From Balneolaceae bacterium (lineage in GTDB: Bacteria > Bacteroidota > Rhodothermia > Balneolales > Balneolaceae): a stretch of 64,000 bases of DNA. Below are positions 1 to 8,193 of this stretch, piece after piece. The notes under the pieces are model-generated. The model searched no databases. It worked only from the letters and a program-made list of their open reading frames with translations, and was not told where the DNA came from. Positions within the stretch are counted from its first letter, which is position 1, and every line of letters begins with the position of its first letter. The translations under genes and the position numbers were made by a program. The DNA lies in assembly GCA_018401935.1 (NCBI GenBank), contig JAGYJQ010000001.1:1-64000 (forward strand). The letters are read 5' to 3'.

Positions 1-2
1 AG

Positions 3-1286
3 GTATCGGGAACCTATTCGTTTGCAGGGAAAAAAACTCCTTTCTTTAAGAACACTTTTCTAAGAAGCTCAGTACTTTTTTCACAAGAATTTAGTCGAGT
101 CGATCAAGTTGACCTCCAACTCTCCCGAAAGTTATTTAAAACAGGACGTGTCAACATCAACTTTTCTAATTCCTTTTTTACTAACAGTTCATTCATCCAA
201 GTGGGTTTAAATTTTAGCTTGTCAAAATGGGCTAGGTCAAGTACAAATATGAGGACCGATTTTCATGATGGAACAGTGCAACAGCGTATTCGAGGTTCAA
301 TAGGGGTGGACCATAAACATCGTTATTTAGAATTTACCGATCGTCAACAAGTAGGAAGAAGCAGTGCAACCGTTCGAATGTTCTTGGATAATGATGAAAA
401 TGGGAGATACTCAAGAGGAGATGTAATTATCCCGCATAAAGCAGTCGAGCTTGACCGGAGCGGAACGGTAAACCTAGGAGAAGATGGCCTAGTAAGGCTG
501 AGCCACCTCCAGAGTAATTATCGTTATAATTTGTCCGTCAATCGCAAATCTATACCTAATCCTTTATTGGTGCCGGATAGACAGTTCACAGAATTTTCCT
601 TTATTTCTGACCCAAATCAATATAAAATTATTGAAATACCATTTTATCAAGCTGGGGTAATTGAAGGAGTGGTGAATGTCCGCCGAAACGATGAATTAGA
701 AGGTCTAGGAGGGTTGCGACTATCCTTGAGCAGCTTGGATTCAGACTTTACAGCAAATTTACGAACGTTTCGAGGAGGTAGTTTTTATCAGATGGATGTT
801 CCTCCAGGAAAATATGCCTTAATAGCCGATCGACTTCAACTAGAAATGCTGGGCTTAACCCAGGAAAGTGGTGCCTATGAGGTGGAGGTAAAGAAAACAG
901 CCAATGGCGATTTTGTCCAGGGTTTAGAAATAATCTTATTACCGATCACTGATTCTGAGGAAGGTATTACCTACAATGGGTATTCATCAGCGTTGAACGA
1001 AAAGCAAAAGGTCTATGAAGAAGAATTGCGATTCGATCTTGCTAGAGCGTTGACCTATTTCACTTCGGCTCAACAGGCCTATTATCTACAACGCTATGAT
1101 TGGGCACTAGACTATATTGAAGATTCATTGGAATTATACAAGACACCACAATCTTTATCTGTAAAAGGGTCAATTTTATATTCAATGGGGGACGAGGCAG
1201 GGGCCAAAGCAGCATGGAGAGAAGCAGAGAGCTTAGATCCCGATTTGTTGTTGCCAAATGCTTCTCAAACTCTATTAAATGATTAA
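3..1286 (+). CDS. Usher-like outer-membrane barrel/TPR protein, 3' part (5' end outside window)
   Basis: The reading frame is open from base 3, so the GTG at 201 is an internal codon and the gene starts upstream of the window. The 427 visible residues begin with alternating hydrophobic and polar strands ending in aromatic residues, as in an outer-membrane barrel. A beta-sandwich follows (FLDNDENGRYSRGD), with a second one after EIPFYQAGVIEGVV ending in VPPGKYAL. This order resembles the C-terminal part of chaperone-usher type outer-membrane ushers. The last ~95 residues form one or two TPR-like helical pairs (YYLQRYDWALDYIEDSLELY). It lies 183 bp upstream of the FliF/FliG-like gene on the same strand. 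The usher assignment rests on motif resemblance only; another large surface barrel with carboxypeptidase-regulatory-like domains is possible. Confidence 0.6.
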   Translation, partial: VSGTYSFAGKKTPFFKNTFLRSSVLFSQEFSRVDQVDLQLSRKLFKTGRVNINFSNSFFTNSSFIQVGLNFSLSKWARSSTNMRTDFHDGTVQQRIRGSIGVDHKHRYLEFTDRQQVGRSSATVRMFLDNDENGRYSRGDVIIPHKAVELDRSGTVNLGEDGLVRLSHLQSNYRYNLSVNRKSIPNPLLVPDRQFTEFSFISDPNQYKIIEIPFYQAGVIEGVVNVRRNDELEGLGGLRLSLSSLDSDFTANLRTFRGGSFYQMDVPPGKYALIADRLQLEMLGLTQESGAYEVEVKKTANGDFVQGLEIILLPITDSEEGITYNGYSSALNEKQKVYEEELRFDLARALTYFTSAQQAYYLQRYDWALDYIEDSLELYKTPQSLSVKGSILYSMGDEAGAKAAWREAESLDPDLLLPNASQTLLND

Positions 1287-1469
1287 GTTATTTCTCGGAA
1301 ATGTGAAAAATAAATAGTAATTTAGATCAAGAACAACAATAGGGATTCTCACACACACAACATCGTTATAAGTTGCAAGATACGAGCGCTAAGGGTACAC
1401 ACTTTAGGTCAACAAAAGGTTGAGAAGCTCCCACTTACATTAGGTTAAACACTGGGTACAAAATACGCT

Positions 1470-3398
1470 ATGAAGCGGTTGCACTACATATTAGTTAAGG
1501 TATTGCTGTTAGGGATCACGATGGTATTCTCACTAACAACATTCATTTATGGATTCCAAAACGGAGAATCCAATAGCGAAGTTATTCCTGTTAATGATAT
1601 GAATTTATATATACTGAGTAATCAGTACGAAGCTTTGCTAGAGGAGCGAATTAACAAACGCCTTAGTCAGTATTTTCCAACATCAAGTTTTATAGTAGCG
1701 GTTGAAATAAACTTACTGGAAAATACTGAGTCCTTTGGATTGAACTCCGAAAATGAAGATACCCGGAACGATGATTCAAGATTATATACCGCTGTTCCAC
1801 AGTTTTTATTACCGGAATTAGGTGATCCAAATCCAGGCTCAGAGAATAATATAGATGTGCAGCTTGGAATTGATTTACAAAATATCAGCGTGATGGTAAA
1901 TCTAGACCAGAATGTAGATATCAATAATCAAGAGCAGGCATTCATACGCTTCGCTATCGAATCTATCATTAAATATGATGTAGATAGAGGGGATCAAATT
2001 ATATTGCAATCCCGATCTTTTCCACAACCGTTGAGTGCTTCATCAAATAATCTAGCTAACTCAAGTGCTAATGACCGTAGAATCACTTCTTTTGCTGATT
2101 CTTTACGAGCTTATTCTGGATTTAATTCTGCGGGTACAGGTGAGTTGATGGCTGTTACTTCTAGCTTGGAAAGTAGAATAAATCTATTGTTTCTTGCCAT
2201 AGTGTTAATGTTTGGTGCTGGGATTGCTTTTGTGGTATATGGTAAAAATTCAAAAGGAAATGAGACGTCTGTAGCTCCTTCAGTAATGCTGAGCACAGAT
2301 AATGGCAATAGTTATAGAGATGATATTAATGTTACTAATGATGTGGTCCGAAATTTAAACCATACGATAAAAAATGAGGGCTTAATAGAGTACTCGTTAA
2401 GTAATAATGATTCAAAAGAGGATAGAGAAACCGAAAGCTTACGCTTTTTAATGAAGTTAACTAGTGAGCGTCCAGCCGATATGGCAAGGATATTAGAATA
2501 TTGGTTTAGTACTGATATGCATAAGACTATTCAAATTATTCTTTCTGTTGATATTAAAATATTGATCATGCTTCGGCCTTATATCACCGATTCGGTGTAC
2601 AAAGAGTTGGTAAGTTTGATGAATGAGTATTTTGAAATGGATAATTATGAATACAAGCATAGCCTAGAGGATTTAGCAAAAGAAATAAAAGGCTTTGAAC
2701 AACCTCAGTCCTTTATTTTTAAATATCAACCAGTGAAAGATTTCAACTTCATTCAACTCATGAAGCTTGATGAATTAAAAACACTCATTGAAGTACTCGA
2801 CCTTACGGATACAGCCTTGGTACTAAGTCATTGCTCAAGGGATATGATTCAGCGACTAAGCGATATAATTGAAACTCAGTATTTAAACGAGCTTATTAAG
2901 CAGGCATATGTAGTTCAAAAAATGCCCTTATCGGAGTACCGAAATCACTCCAATAAAATTTTCAAAGAAATTCATTTAAACCAACAAGGAGATCATATGC
3001 CGGATTCATTGGTTTCTGATGTTGTGAGTATTATTGAGGGACTTAATTTAGAAAAGCAGCAGGATATTATTCGCTTTATGAAGAAAGAAGTGGATGCATA
3101 TACTCAAGACATAGCTCAAAAAGTGGTCACCTTAGATGTTATTGTAGATTTAGATAATGAAGAGTTAGATAAAGTAATTCGCCCGATAAAATCAGAAGTA
3201 TTGGCTTTAGCTATACGGGGTTTTGGATCAGGTATGCAAAATCGAATTATAGCTCTAAGACCAGAAAGAGAACAGATATTTATTGAACGAATAATGCATT
3301 CCGGAGAAGCAAGTTTGAAAGATATTAAACAAGCACAGTATCAACTTCTAAATCAACTCCGAAAGGTAGTACGACAGTCCAACACCGTAAATGTATAA
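1470..3398 (+). CDS. FliF-like/FliG-like fusion protein (rotor-type membrane protein)
   Basis: 642 aa. An N-terminal hydrophobic segment (residues ~7-28) is followed by a periplasmic region that follows the C-terminal FliF pattern: YEALLEERINKRLSQYF (53-69), then NISVMVNLDQ and a DRGDQI turn (172-177) matching FliF 'RGD.i.v'. A second membrane helix lies at ~236-257, where FliF has its last one. The cytoplasmic part resembles FliG: an EHPQ-like ERPA (333-336) and, from residue 552 to the end, a FliG C-domain pattern (LDVIVDLDNEEL, LALAIRG, IKQAQYQLLNQLRKV). R583 and R600 fall where E. coli FliG has K264 and R281; the D288/D289 and R297 positions are not clearly kept. FliF is normally over 500 aa and separate from FliG, so this is a shortened MS ring fused to a switch protein. 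The next gene starts 11 bp downstream. Confidence 0.72.
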   Translation: MKRLHYILVKVLLLGITMVFSLTTFIYGFQNGESNSEVIPVNDMNLYILSNQYEALLEERINKRLSQYFPTSSFIVAVEINLLENTESFGLNSENEDTRNDDSRLYTAVPQFLLPELGDPNPGSENNIDVQLGIDLQNISVMVNLDQNVDINNQEQAFIRFAIESIIKYDVDRGDQIILQSRSFPQPLSASSNNLANSSANDRRITSFADSLRAYSGFNSAGTGELMAVTSSLESRINLLFLAIVLMFGAGIAFVVYGKNSKGNETSVAPSVMLSTDNGNSYRDDINVTNDVVRNLNHTIKNEGLIEYSLSNNDSKEDRETESLRFLMKLTSERPADMARILEYWFSTDMHKTIQIILSVDIKILIMLRPYITDSVYKELVSLMNEYFEMDNYEYKHSLEDLAKEIKGFEQPQSFIFKYQPVKDFNFIQLMKLDELKTLIEVLDLTDTALVLSHCSRDMIQRLSDIIETQYLNELIKQAYVVQKMPLSEYRNHSNKIFKEIHLNQQGDHMPDSLVSDVVSIIEGLNLEKQQDIIRFMKKEVDAYTQDIAQKVVTLDVIVDLDNEELDKVIRPIKSEVLALAIRGFGSGMQNRIIALRPEREQIFIERIMHSGEASLKDIKQAQYQLLNQLRKVVRQSNTVNV

Positions 3399-3409
3399 AT
3401 AATGAGATT

Positions 3410-3937
3410 ATGTCTAAAAAATTAATAGTACGATTTAATCACAGAAGTTTAAATAGCTTATTAACTGGTAGCTTAGCTGCATGTATGATGGTATTAATGA
3501 GTTCATGTTCTAGTTCAAAAGACCTCGTCAGTAATAACCCGATTCCTTCTAATGCCGATACATCGGATACATTTTTAGTCCAGAATACGGGGGAAAATGC
3601 GATAAACTTGAACAACATAATGATCACCGATGTAGATGTCCTAGAATATTACAATAAGCAAGCTCAAACGGTGTTTGAACTATACGTTGAGGCGCAATAT
3701 CAATTTCGTAATATGAGATTTTATAATGCGCTAAGTTTACTAGACCGATCCATTGCAATCGTACCTACAATACAAGCGTATTTGTTGCAGGTTGTGATTT
3801 ATCACAGAATCGGTGAATCGGACAAAGCTATCCAAGTATATGCGCAAGCCGAGGAATTGAATAATGCTATGGGTGAAGACCTCATTCAACCTATTGAGCT
3901 TTTGACAGGGGTAACGGCTCGAAACAATAATGATTAA
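3410..3937 (+). CDS. TPR-like lipoprotein of the motor cluster
   Basis: 175 aa. The N-terminus has a charged start, a hydrophobic stretch and a lipobox-like LMSSC with the lipidated Cys at residue 33, so export and membrane anchoring are likely. Residues ~85-160 form a helical repeat typical of TPR proteins (ALSLLDRSIAIVPTIQAYLL, then GESDKAIQVYAQAEEL). It lies between the FliF/FliG-like gene and the MotA-like gene in the same direction, with 11 bp upstream and 70 bp downstream. By analogy with small TPR lipoproteins that help assemble secretins and pili, it may help place the outer-membrane component of this cluster. That role is inference; the protein family itself is not recognised. Confidence 0.6.
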   Translation: MSKKLIVRFNHRSLNSLLTGSLAACMMVLMSSCSSSKDLVSNNPIPSNADTSDTFLVQNTGENAINLNNIMITDVDVLEYYNKQAQTVFELYVEAQYQFRNMRFYNALSLLDRSIAIVPTIQAYLLQVVIYHRIGESDKAIQVYAQAEELNNAMGEDLIQPIELLTGVTARNNND

Positions 3938-4007
3938 AGCGAAATAAAGCGTGGTTTATGGACATCTCAATGGAACATTTTTTCCTAACGTATGATAGGG
4001 TAGTATT

Positions 4008-4838
4008 GTGAGATCCATGCGATTTAGCTTAGTTTCTTTAACACTGACCGTCATTGCTTTGCTAGTGCTTATCACTTCAGTGCTCGAGATTTCTGGATTT
4101 TTAAAGATTATACCTAGTACGGGAGCAATAGGAACACTTAATTTACCTAGCTTTGGAGTCATTATAGGAGGATTACTGTTAAGTTCAACATTATCCTATT
4201 CAGATACTGAAATAAAAAGTGCTCTTTCATTTACTAAGAATATCCTAATGCATCCCAGTTTTGGTAGAGAACTTGAGAGGAGGGATCTGCAAGAGCTGTT
4301 TCATTGGCAAAAAGAATTAAAAGCGAATTATAATATAGCTCGTAATGAACTTACCAAGACACTAAATAATACCTTTGAAGGCTATCTATTTACCTTAGCT
4401 AGTACTAATTATGAGCCGGAAAAGATACAAGAGTTAGGATTAATAAAAGCAAGGGAACGTTTTACTCACAAAAAGAATCTTTCAGCACTATTTGATCAGC
4501 TCAGTGATACCTCTCCGGCATATGGAATGTTGGGTACACTGGTTGGCCTTATTTTCATGTTACAACGCTTTGAGAGTGTTAAAGATCTTGGGGAAGGTTT
4601 GGCATTTGCGTTAATGACTACTTTCTACGGGCTTATTTTTGCCTACGTTATTTTTACTCCTCTATCGAAAAAAGCGGCACTTTATGCCGAGAAATCGTTA
4701 AAGAGGGATTTATTTATTTTGAATGGTTTCGTAATGATTCTCAAGGGAGAAGAGCCGTTGGTAGTGTTTGATTATCTTTGCGCTGATCGGGATGGATTCA
4801 TCTTTGACGATGAGCTCTCTGAAATAGGTTTGAGTTAA
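4008..4838 (+). CDS. MotA-like stator protein
   Basis: 276 aa with the MotA layout: two helices (~8-28 and ~41-62, the second with LPSFGVIIGGLLLSS), a cytoplasmic loop of about 100 residues, then two helices (~168-187 and ~199-220). The third helix carries SPAYGMLGTLVGLI, matching the conserved MotA proline region (P170), and the fourth ends in FTPLSKK (P218), matching the second conserved proline. These are the residues that couple ion flow to rotor contact in MotA. The length is normal for MotA (about 250-295 aa) and there is no long cytoplasmic tail of the ZorA kind. The GTG at 4008 opens the frame; the ATG at 4017 is an alternative start. It pairs with the MotB-like gene 50 bp downstream. 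Confidence 0.75.
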   Translation: MRSMRFSLVSLTLTVIALLVLITSVLEISGFLKIIPSTGAIGTLNLPSFGVIIGGLLLSSTLSYSDTEIKSALSFTKNILMHPSFGRELERRDLQELFHWQKELKANYNIARNELTKTLNNTFEGYLFTLASTNYEPEKIQELGLIKARERFTHKKNLSALFDQLSDTSPAYGMLGTLVGLIFMLQRFESVKDLGEGLAFALMTTFYGLIFAYVIFTPLSKKAALYAEKSLKRDLFILNGFVMILKGEEPLVVFDYLCADRDGFIFDDELSEIGLS

Positions 4839-4888
4839 AGTATTTTTTTTTCTGAACATGTATAGAAAAATTTGTAAATAATGACGGC

Positions 4889-5560
4889 ATGATACAGTAT
4901 CAAGAAGTACTAGAGACCTTAAAAAATGTCCCTTCTAAAGGTTCTTGGCAATCAAGTTTTTTGGATATAATATTACTGTTGATGTCGTTTTTCATCATTA
5001 TCGTGGGTATCTCAAAATTTGATTCATTTGATTCATCCATTGGATCAGATAAACAAATAACTGATAACTCTGTAGCAATTCAAGAACGATCCATCAATAA
5101 TTTATACCTTGAATTAAGTCTACTACTAGAGGCGGAAATAGGGCAAGGAGATTTGAACATCGAGTTAGAGAATAATGAAATAGAAATTACTCTGAGTAAT
5201 GAATTACTCTATAACGTGGGGTCTGCCGAGCTTTATCCAAGTGGCATGGATATTCTAAACCGTATAGCCTCAAGAATATTACTGGTAGAGGAAGAAGAGT
5301 TTTTTGTTGATGTAGAAGGGCACACCGACAATCGACCTATTAATGGGGGAAAATATGAGTCAAACTGGGACTTATCCACCGCACGATCTTCCAATGTGGT
5401 AAAAGTACTGCTTAATAAAGGCTTTAGTCCCCGCCGCATACGAGCTTCAGGCTACGCCGATGCACAACCATTGGTGCCTAACCTAGATCAATTTGGTAAT
5501 CCTATAAAAGAAAATCAGGCGAAAAATAGGCGTTTTGAATTGCGTATGTACATGAATTAA
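4889..5560 (+). CDS. MotB-like stator protein with OmpA domain
   Basis: 223 aa. A single membrane helix (~23-41) is preceded by WQSSFLDIILLLMSFF, which aligns with the MotB ADFMTAMMAFF signature. D26 sits at the position of the ion-binding Asp (D32 in E. coli MotB). A linker rich in charged residues leads to an OmpA/MotB peptidoglycan-binding domain (~105-222) with GHTDNRP (144-150), NWDLSTARS (159-167) and NRRFEL (213-218). The protein should insert in the inner membrane with MotA-like subunits and anchor the stator to the cell wall. It is shorter than many MotB proteins (about 260-310 aa). It is the last gene of the plus-strand cluster; the next gene is an unrelated metabolic enzyme. Confidence 0.8.
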   Translation: MIQYQEVLETLKNVPSKGSWQSSFLDIILLLMSFFIIIVGISKFDSFDSSIGSDKQITDNSVAIQERSINNLYLELSLLLEAEIGQGDLNIELENNEIEITLSNELLYNVGSAELYPSGMDILNRIASRILLVEEEEFFVDVEGHTDNRPINGGKYESNWDLSTARSSNVVKVLLNKGFSPRRIRASGYADAQPLVPNLDQFGNPIKENQAKNRRFELRMYMN

Positions 5561-5632
5561 TCTACTTGTAAGGGGCGAACTGCATGGATTTTTGGTGTCT
5601 CTAAAAAAAGTAAATAAGCCCACCATCGTTCA

Positions 5633-5662
5633 TTAGATTCTGTATTTTTCATTATATATAAT
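5633..5662 (+). promoter_or_regulatory. Possible sigma70-type promoter upstream of the CBS-like gene
   Basis: A perfect TATAAT lies at 5657-5662, with a weak -35 element (TTAGAT or TAGATT, 5633-5639) about 17-18 bp upstream. The expected start is about 25 bp before the ATG at 5694. An inverted repeat TAGATT...AATCTA overlaps it. The -35 match is poor, so this is only a suggestion. Confidence 0.3.
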
Positions 5663-5693
5663 CTAACTATGCAATTCCTTTAATTCTATCCCG

Positions 5694-6674
5694 ATGATAT
5701 ACAAATCAATTATTGATGCGGTAGGAAACACACCCATTGTTCAACTTCAACACATATATCAAGGCCTGGGATCTATGTTGGCTAAAGTTGAATACATGAA
5801 CCCCGGAAACAGCGTTAAAGATAGGATTGCTATCAAAATGATAGAAGACGCTGAGAAAAAGGGACTATTGAAACCAGGCGGAACAATCATTGAAGGAACT
5901 TCAGGAAATACCGGGATGGGGCTTGCGTTGGTGGCCATAGCCAAGGGATATAAATGTATTTTTACCACGACCGATAAACAAAGTCAATCTAAAATCGATA
6001 TTTTACGAGCTGTAGGCGCTGAGGTGCTTGTGTGTCCGACCAATGTTGAGCCAGAAGATCCACAAAGCTATTATTCGGTAGCTAAGCGATTAAGCTCGGA
6101 ATTATCCAACTCTTTTTATCCGAATCAGTACGATAATAAGAGTAATTTATTAGCCCATTATGAAACCACGGGACCCGAAATATGGGAGCAAACTGAGGGC
6201 GCTATAACTCATTATGTCGCTGGAATGGGGACTGGTGGTACCATATCAGGAGTGGGTAAGTTTTTAAAAGAGCAAAATCCCGATATTAAGGTCATTGGGA
6301 TTGATTCGTTTGGTTCAGTTTATAAAAAGTATTTTGAGACAGGTGAGTTCGATAAAAACGAAATAAAGCCTTACATGACCGAAGGCATCGGTGAGGATAT
6401 TATTCCCGGTACCATAGATTTTAGTTATGTTGATCAGGTCATTCAAGTCGGAGATAAAGAAGCGGCTCTTCGAACTCGGGAGCTCGCCTCTAAAGAAGGC
6501 TTGTTTATAGGATGGTCATGTGGCGCGGCTGTTGAAGGGGCGCTAGAGTACCTAAAAAATAATCCTCTATCCGCCAATGATACTATGGTAGTTATACTAC
6601 CAGATAGTGGAACCCGATACTTAAATAAAGTGTATAATGACGATTGGATGAAAGAGCAGGGTTTCTTAGAATAA
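5694..6674 (+). CDS. Cystathionine beta-synthase-like/cysteine synthase PLP enzyme
   Basis: 326 aa, fold type II PLP enzyme of the cysteine synthase/cystathionine beta-synthase family. The PLP-binding Lys is K42 in NPGNSVKDR. TSGNTG (69-74) binds the substrate carboxylate, and GMGTGGTISG is the phosphate-binding loop. The region VLVCPTNVEPEDPQSYYSVA followed by FYPNQYDNKSN resembles CBS rather than CysK. There is no C-terminal Bateman (CBS-pair) domain, as in bacterial CBS-like enzymes. It probably makes cystathionine from serine and homocysteine, or cysteine from an activated serine; the sequence alone does not separate these. The gene stands alone after the motor cluster, with its own possible promoter. 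Confidence 0.85.
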   Translation: MIYKSIIDAVGNTPIVQLQHIYQGLGSMLAKVEYMNPGNSVKDRIAIKMIEDAEKKGLLKPGGTIIEGTSGNTGMGLALVAIAKGYKCIFTTTDKQSQSKIDILRAVGAEVLVCPTNVEPEDPQSYYSVAKRLSSELSNSFYPNQYDNKSNLLAHYETTGPEIWEQTEGAITHYVAGMGTGGTISGVGKFLKEQNPDIKVIGIDSFGSVYKKYFETGEFDKNEIKPYMTEGIGEDIIPGTIDFSYVDQVIQVGDKEAALRTRELASKEGLFIGWSCGAAVEGALEYLKNNPLSANDTMVVILPDSGTRYLNKVYNDDWMKEQGFLE

Positions 6675-6720
6675 ACCTAGATTAGCCACTAACGTCATCA
6701 GACTTAAATATAATTACAGC

Positions 6721-7062
6721 ATGAATAGTAATAACAATACCCCGAAGCCATCTAAAGCTATAAAAGGACCTAAAGCAGGAACTATGGAGATTGAACTTAG
6801 TGAAGCCGAATCTATGGGAACCTATTCCAATCTGGTTATGATTACGCATTCACCATCGGAATTTATACTTGATTTTATTGCGGTTATGCCAGGAGTTCCA
6901 AAGGCCAAAGTAGCCAAACGAATGATTTTGACTCCGGACCACGCCAAACGCTTGATGAACGCTCTTCAAGATAATGTCTCCAAGTATGAAGCTGAACATG
7001 GAGTCATCCAGAACAAGACTAAGGATATTCCTTTGTATAGAGGCCCTCAAGCAGAAGCATAG
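6721..7062 (+). CDS. DUF3467 family protein
   Basis: 113 aa small soluble protein. The core from ~20 to 95 (MEIELSEAESMGTYSNLVMI, then EFILDFIAVMPG and RMILTPDHAKRLMNAL) is the DUF3467 pattern, common in Bacteroidota and relatives. Function is unknown. The N-terminus (~1-18) is rich in Asn, Lys and Pro and probably disordered. It lies 46 bp after the CBS-like gene and may be cotranscribed. It converges on the minus-strand lptG gene, with 51 bp between them. Confidence 0.8.
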   Translation: MNSNNNTPKPSKAIKGPKAGTMEIELSEAESMGTYSNLVMITHSPSEFILDFIAVMPGVPKAKVAKRMILTPDHAKRLMNALQDNVSKYEAEHGVIQNKTKDIPLYRGPQAEA

Positions 7063-7113
7063 TCTTTAAGCAGAAGCATAGGCTATTTGCTTCGCTATTA
7101 TTAAATAGGGTAC

Positions 7114-8193
7114 TTACTTTCGTATTTGTTTAAGACCGACTACGCCCACACACAAGAAAAGTAGATGTGGAATAAGTGCAGCCCAAATTGGAGGCAGTAG
7201 TCCTAGTGCACCAAAAGGTTCCATGATTTTCATGATAACCAAGTACAAGAAGCTGATCACCAAGCCGGCAGCAATGTACACCCCTTTGCCCCCTCTACGT
7301 CGAACAGCTGCCACCGCAAATCCAATAATCAAGACCACAATAATTGAGAAAGGGTAAGCCATGCGGGCATATAGTTGAACTTGAGGGATTTCAATTCCAC
7401 TCGCGCCACTACGCTTAATTCCATCAATATATTGAAAGGCTTGGGTATAACTCAATTGATAAATATCGGAGCTACTTCGCGCTAAATCTTGTGGAAGCAG
7501 GCTAAGTAGGGTATCGAATCCTGCTACATTACGCTCTACAAAGCCTGAATCGGTGAATACCCGTTCTTGAACGGTGGTTAGACGCCACTCATTTTTATCT
7601 TCCAACCACGCCATATTTGTGGCCGTTAGAAGTTTTTTCACACCTCTTTGGTCGAATTGAACCATCCGAATTCGATAGGCTGTTTGTTGGTCACGATCGA
7701 AATAATTGACCTGTAAATAACTGCCAGCAGATAGTTCTCGATAAATATCGCTACGATCCAGTTGTTCATTTTTTTGCTTAATGTATTGCTCTTCAAACTG
7801 AATCCTTTGGGCATTAGAAGCAGGAATAATCCAGGCATCTAAGGCGCTAAGTCCTACCGCACTTAGTAAACCAAAAAGTATAAAAGGTGCAAATAATCGA
7901 TAGAGACTCACACCCGCTGCTTTTAGGGAAGTAATTTCAAGACGCTCCGAGAGTTGACCCACCAAATATAAACAAGCCGTAAAAATGGCTAAAGGTAGTA
8001 CGAGTCGAATCATTTCGGGGATGTAATTGATATAATAATCGCCCCAAATTTCTCCCATGCTAGCACCCCGATCAGTAAAGTCATCGCTATTCTCTGAGAA
8101 ATCGATAATAACAAAAATGAATATTAGCACTATCAAAACAAGTGATGTGATAGAAACTAACCTAAGAATGATATAACGATCTAGGTGTTTCAC
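7114..8193 (-). CDS. lptG: LptF/LptG family permease (LptG position)
   Basis: 359 aa inner-membrane permease of the YjgP/YjgQ family, part of the LptB2FG transporter that extracts lipopolysaccharide and passes it to the periplasmic bridge. It has N-terminal helices (MKHLDRYIILRLVSITSLVLIVLIF is split by the first membrane crossing), the SLKAAGVSLYRLFAPF coupling region, a periplasmic jelly-roll (~130-260) and three C-terminal helices. Its ATG overlaps the stop of the upstream lptF-type gene by four bases (ATGA), so the two are translationally coupled. Which of the pair is F and which is G is assigned by order only. Confidence 0.85.
   Translation of the reverse strand: MKHLDRYIILRLVSITSLVLIVLIFIFVIIDFSENSDDFTDRGASMGEIWGDYYINYIPEMIRLVLPLAIFTACLYLVGQLSERLEITSLKAAGVSLYRLFAPFILFGLLSAVGLSALDAWIIPASNAQRIQFEEQYIKQKNEQLDRSDIYRELSAGSYLQVNYFDRDQQTAYRIRMVQFDQRGVKKLLTATNMAWLEDKNEWRLTTVQERVFTDSGFVERNVAGFDTLLSLLPQDLARSSSDIYQLSYTQAFQYIDGIKRSGASGIEIPQVQLYARMAYPFSIIVVLIIGFAVAAVRRRGGKGVYIAAGLVISFLYLVIMKIMEPFGALGLLPPIWAALIPHLLFLCVGVVGLKQIRK

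Noticed and set aside
1287-1469. tRNA or small RNA gene in the gaps
   Set aside because: This and the other gaps (for example 55998-56145 and 62096-62292) were read for cloverleaf and conserved TTC loop patterns; none was convincing.
4008-5560. Zorya anti-phage system (ZorA/ZorB)
   Set aside because: The MotA-like protein has ordinary MotA length without the ZorA tail, no ZorC, ZorD or ZorE genes are adjacent, and a FliG-like rotor gene is directly upstream.
1-5560. Ordinary flagellar operon
   Set aside because: FliF and FliG are fused and shortened, and no export, rod, hook, filament or chemotaxis gene is visible; only the upstream flank outside the window could change this.
4008-5560. TolQ/TolR or ExbB/ExbD pair
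   Set aside because: The second protein has a full OmpA-type peptidoglycan domain and the MotB helix signature, and the first has four helices with the MotA arrangement.
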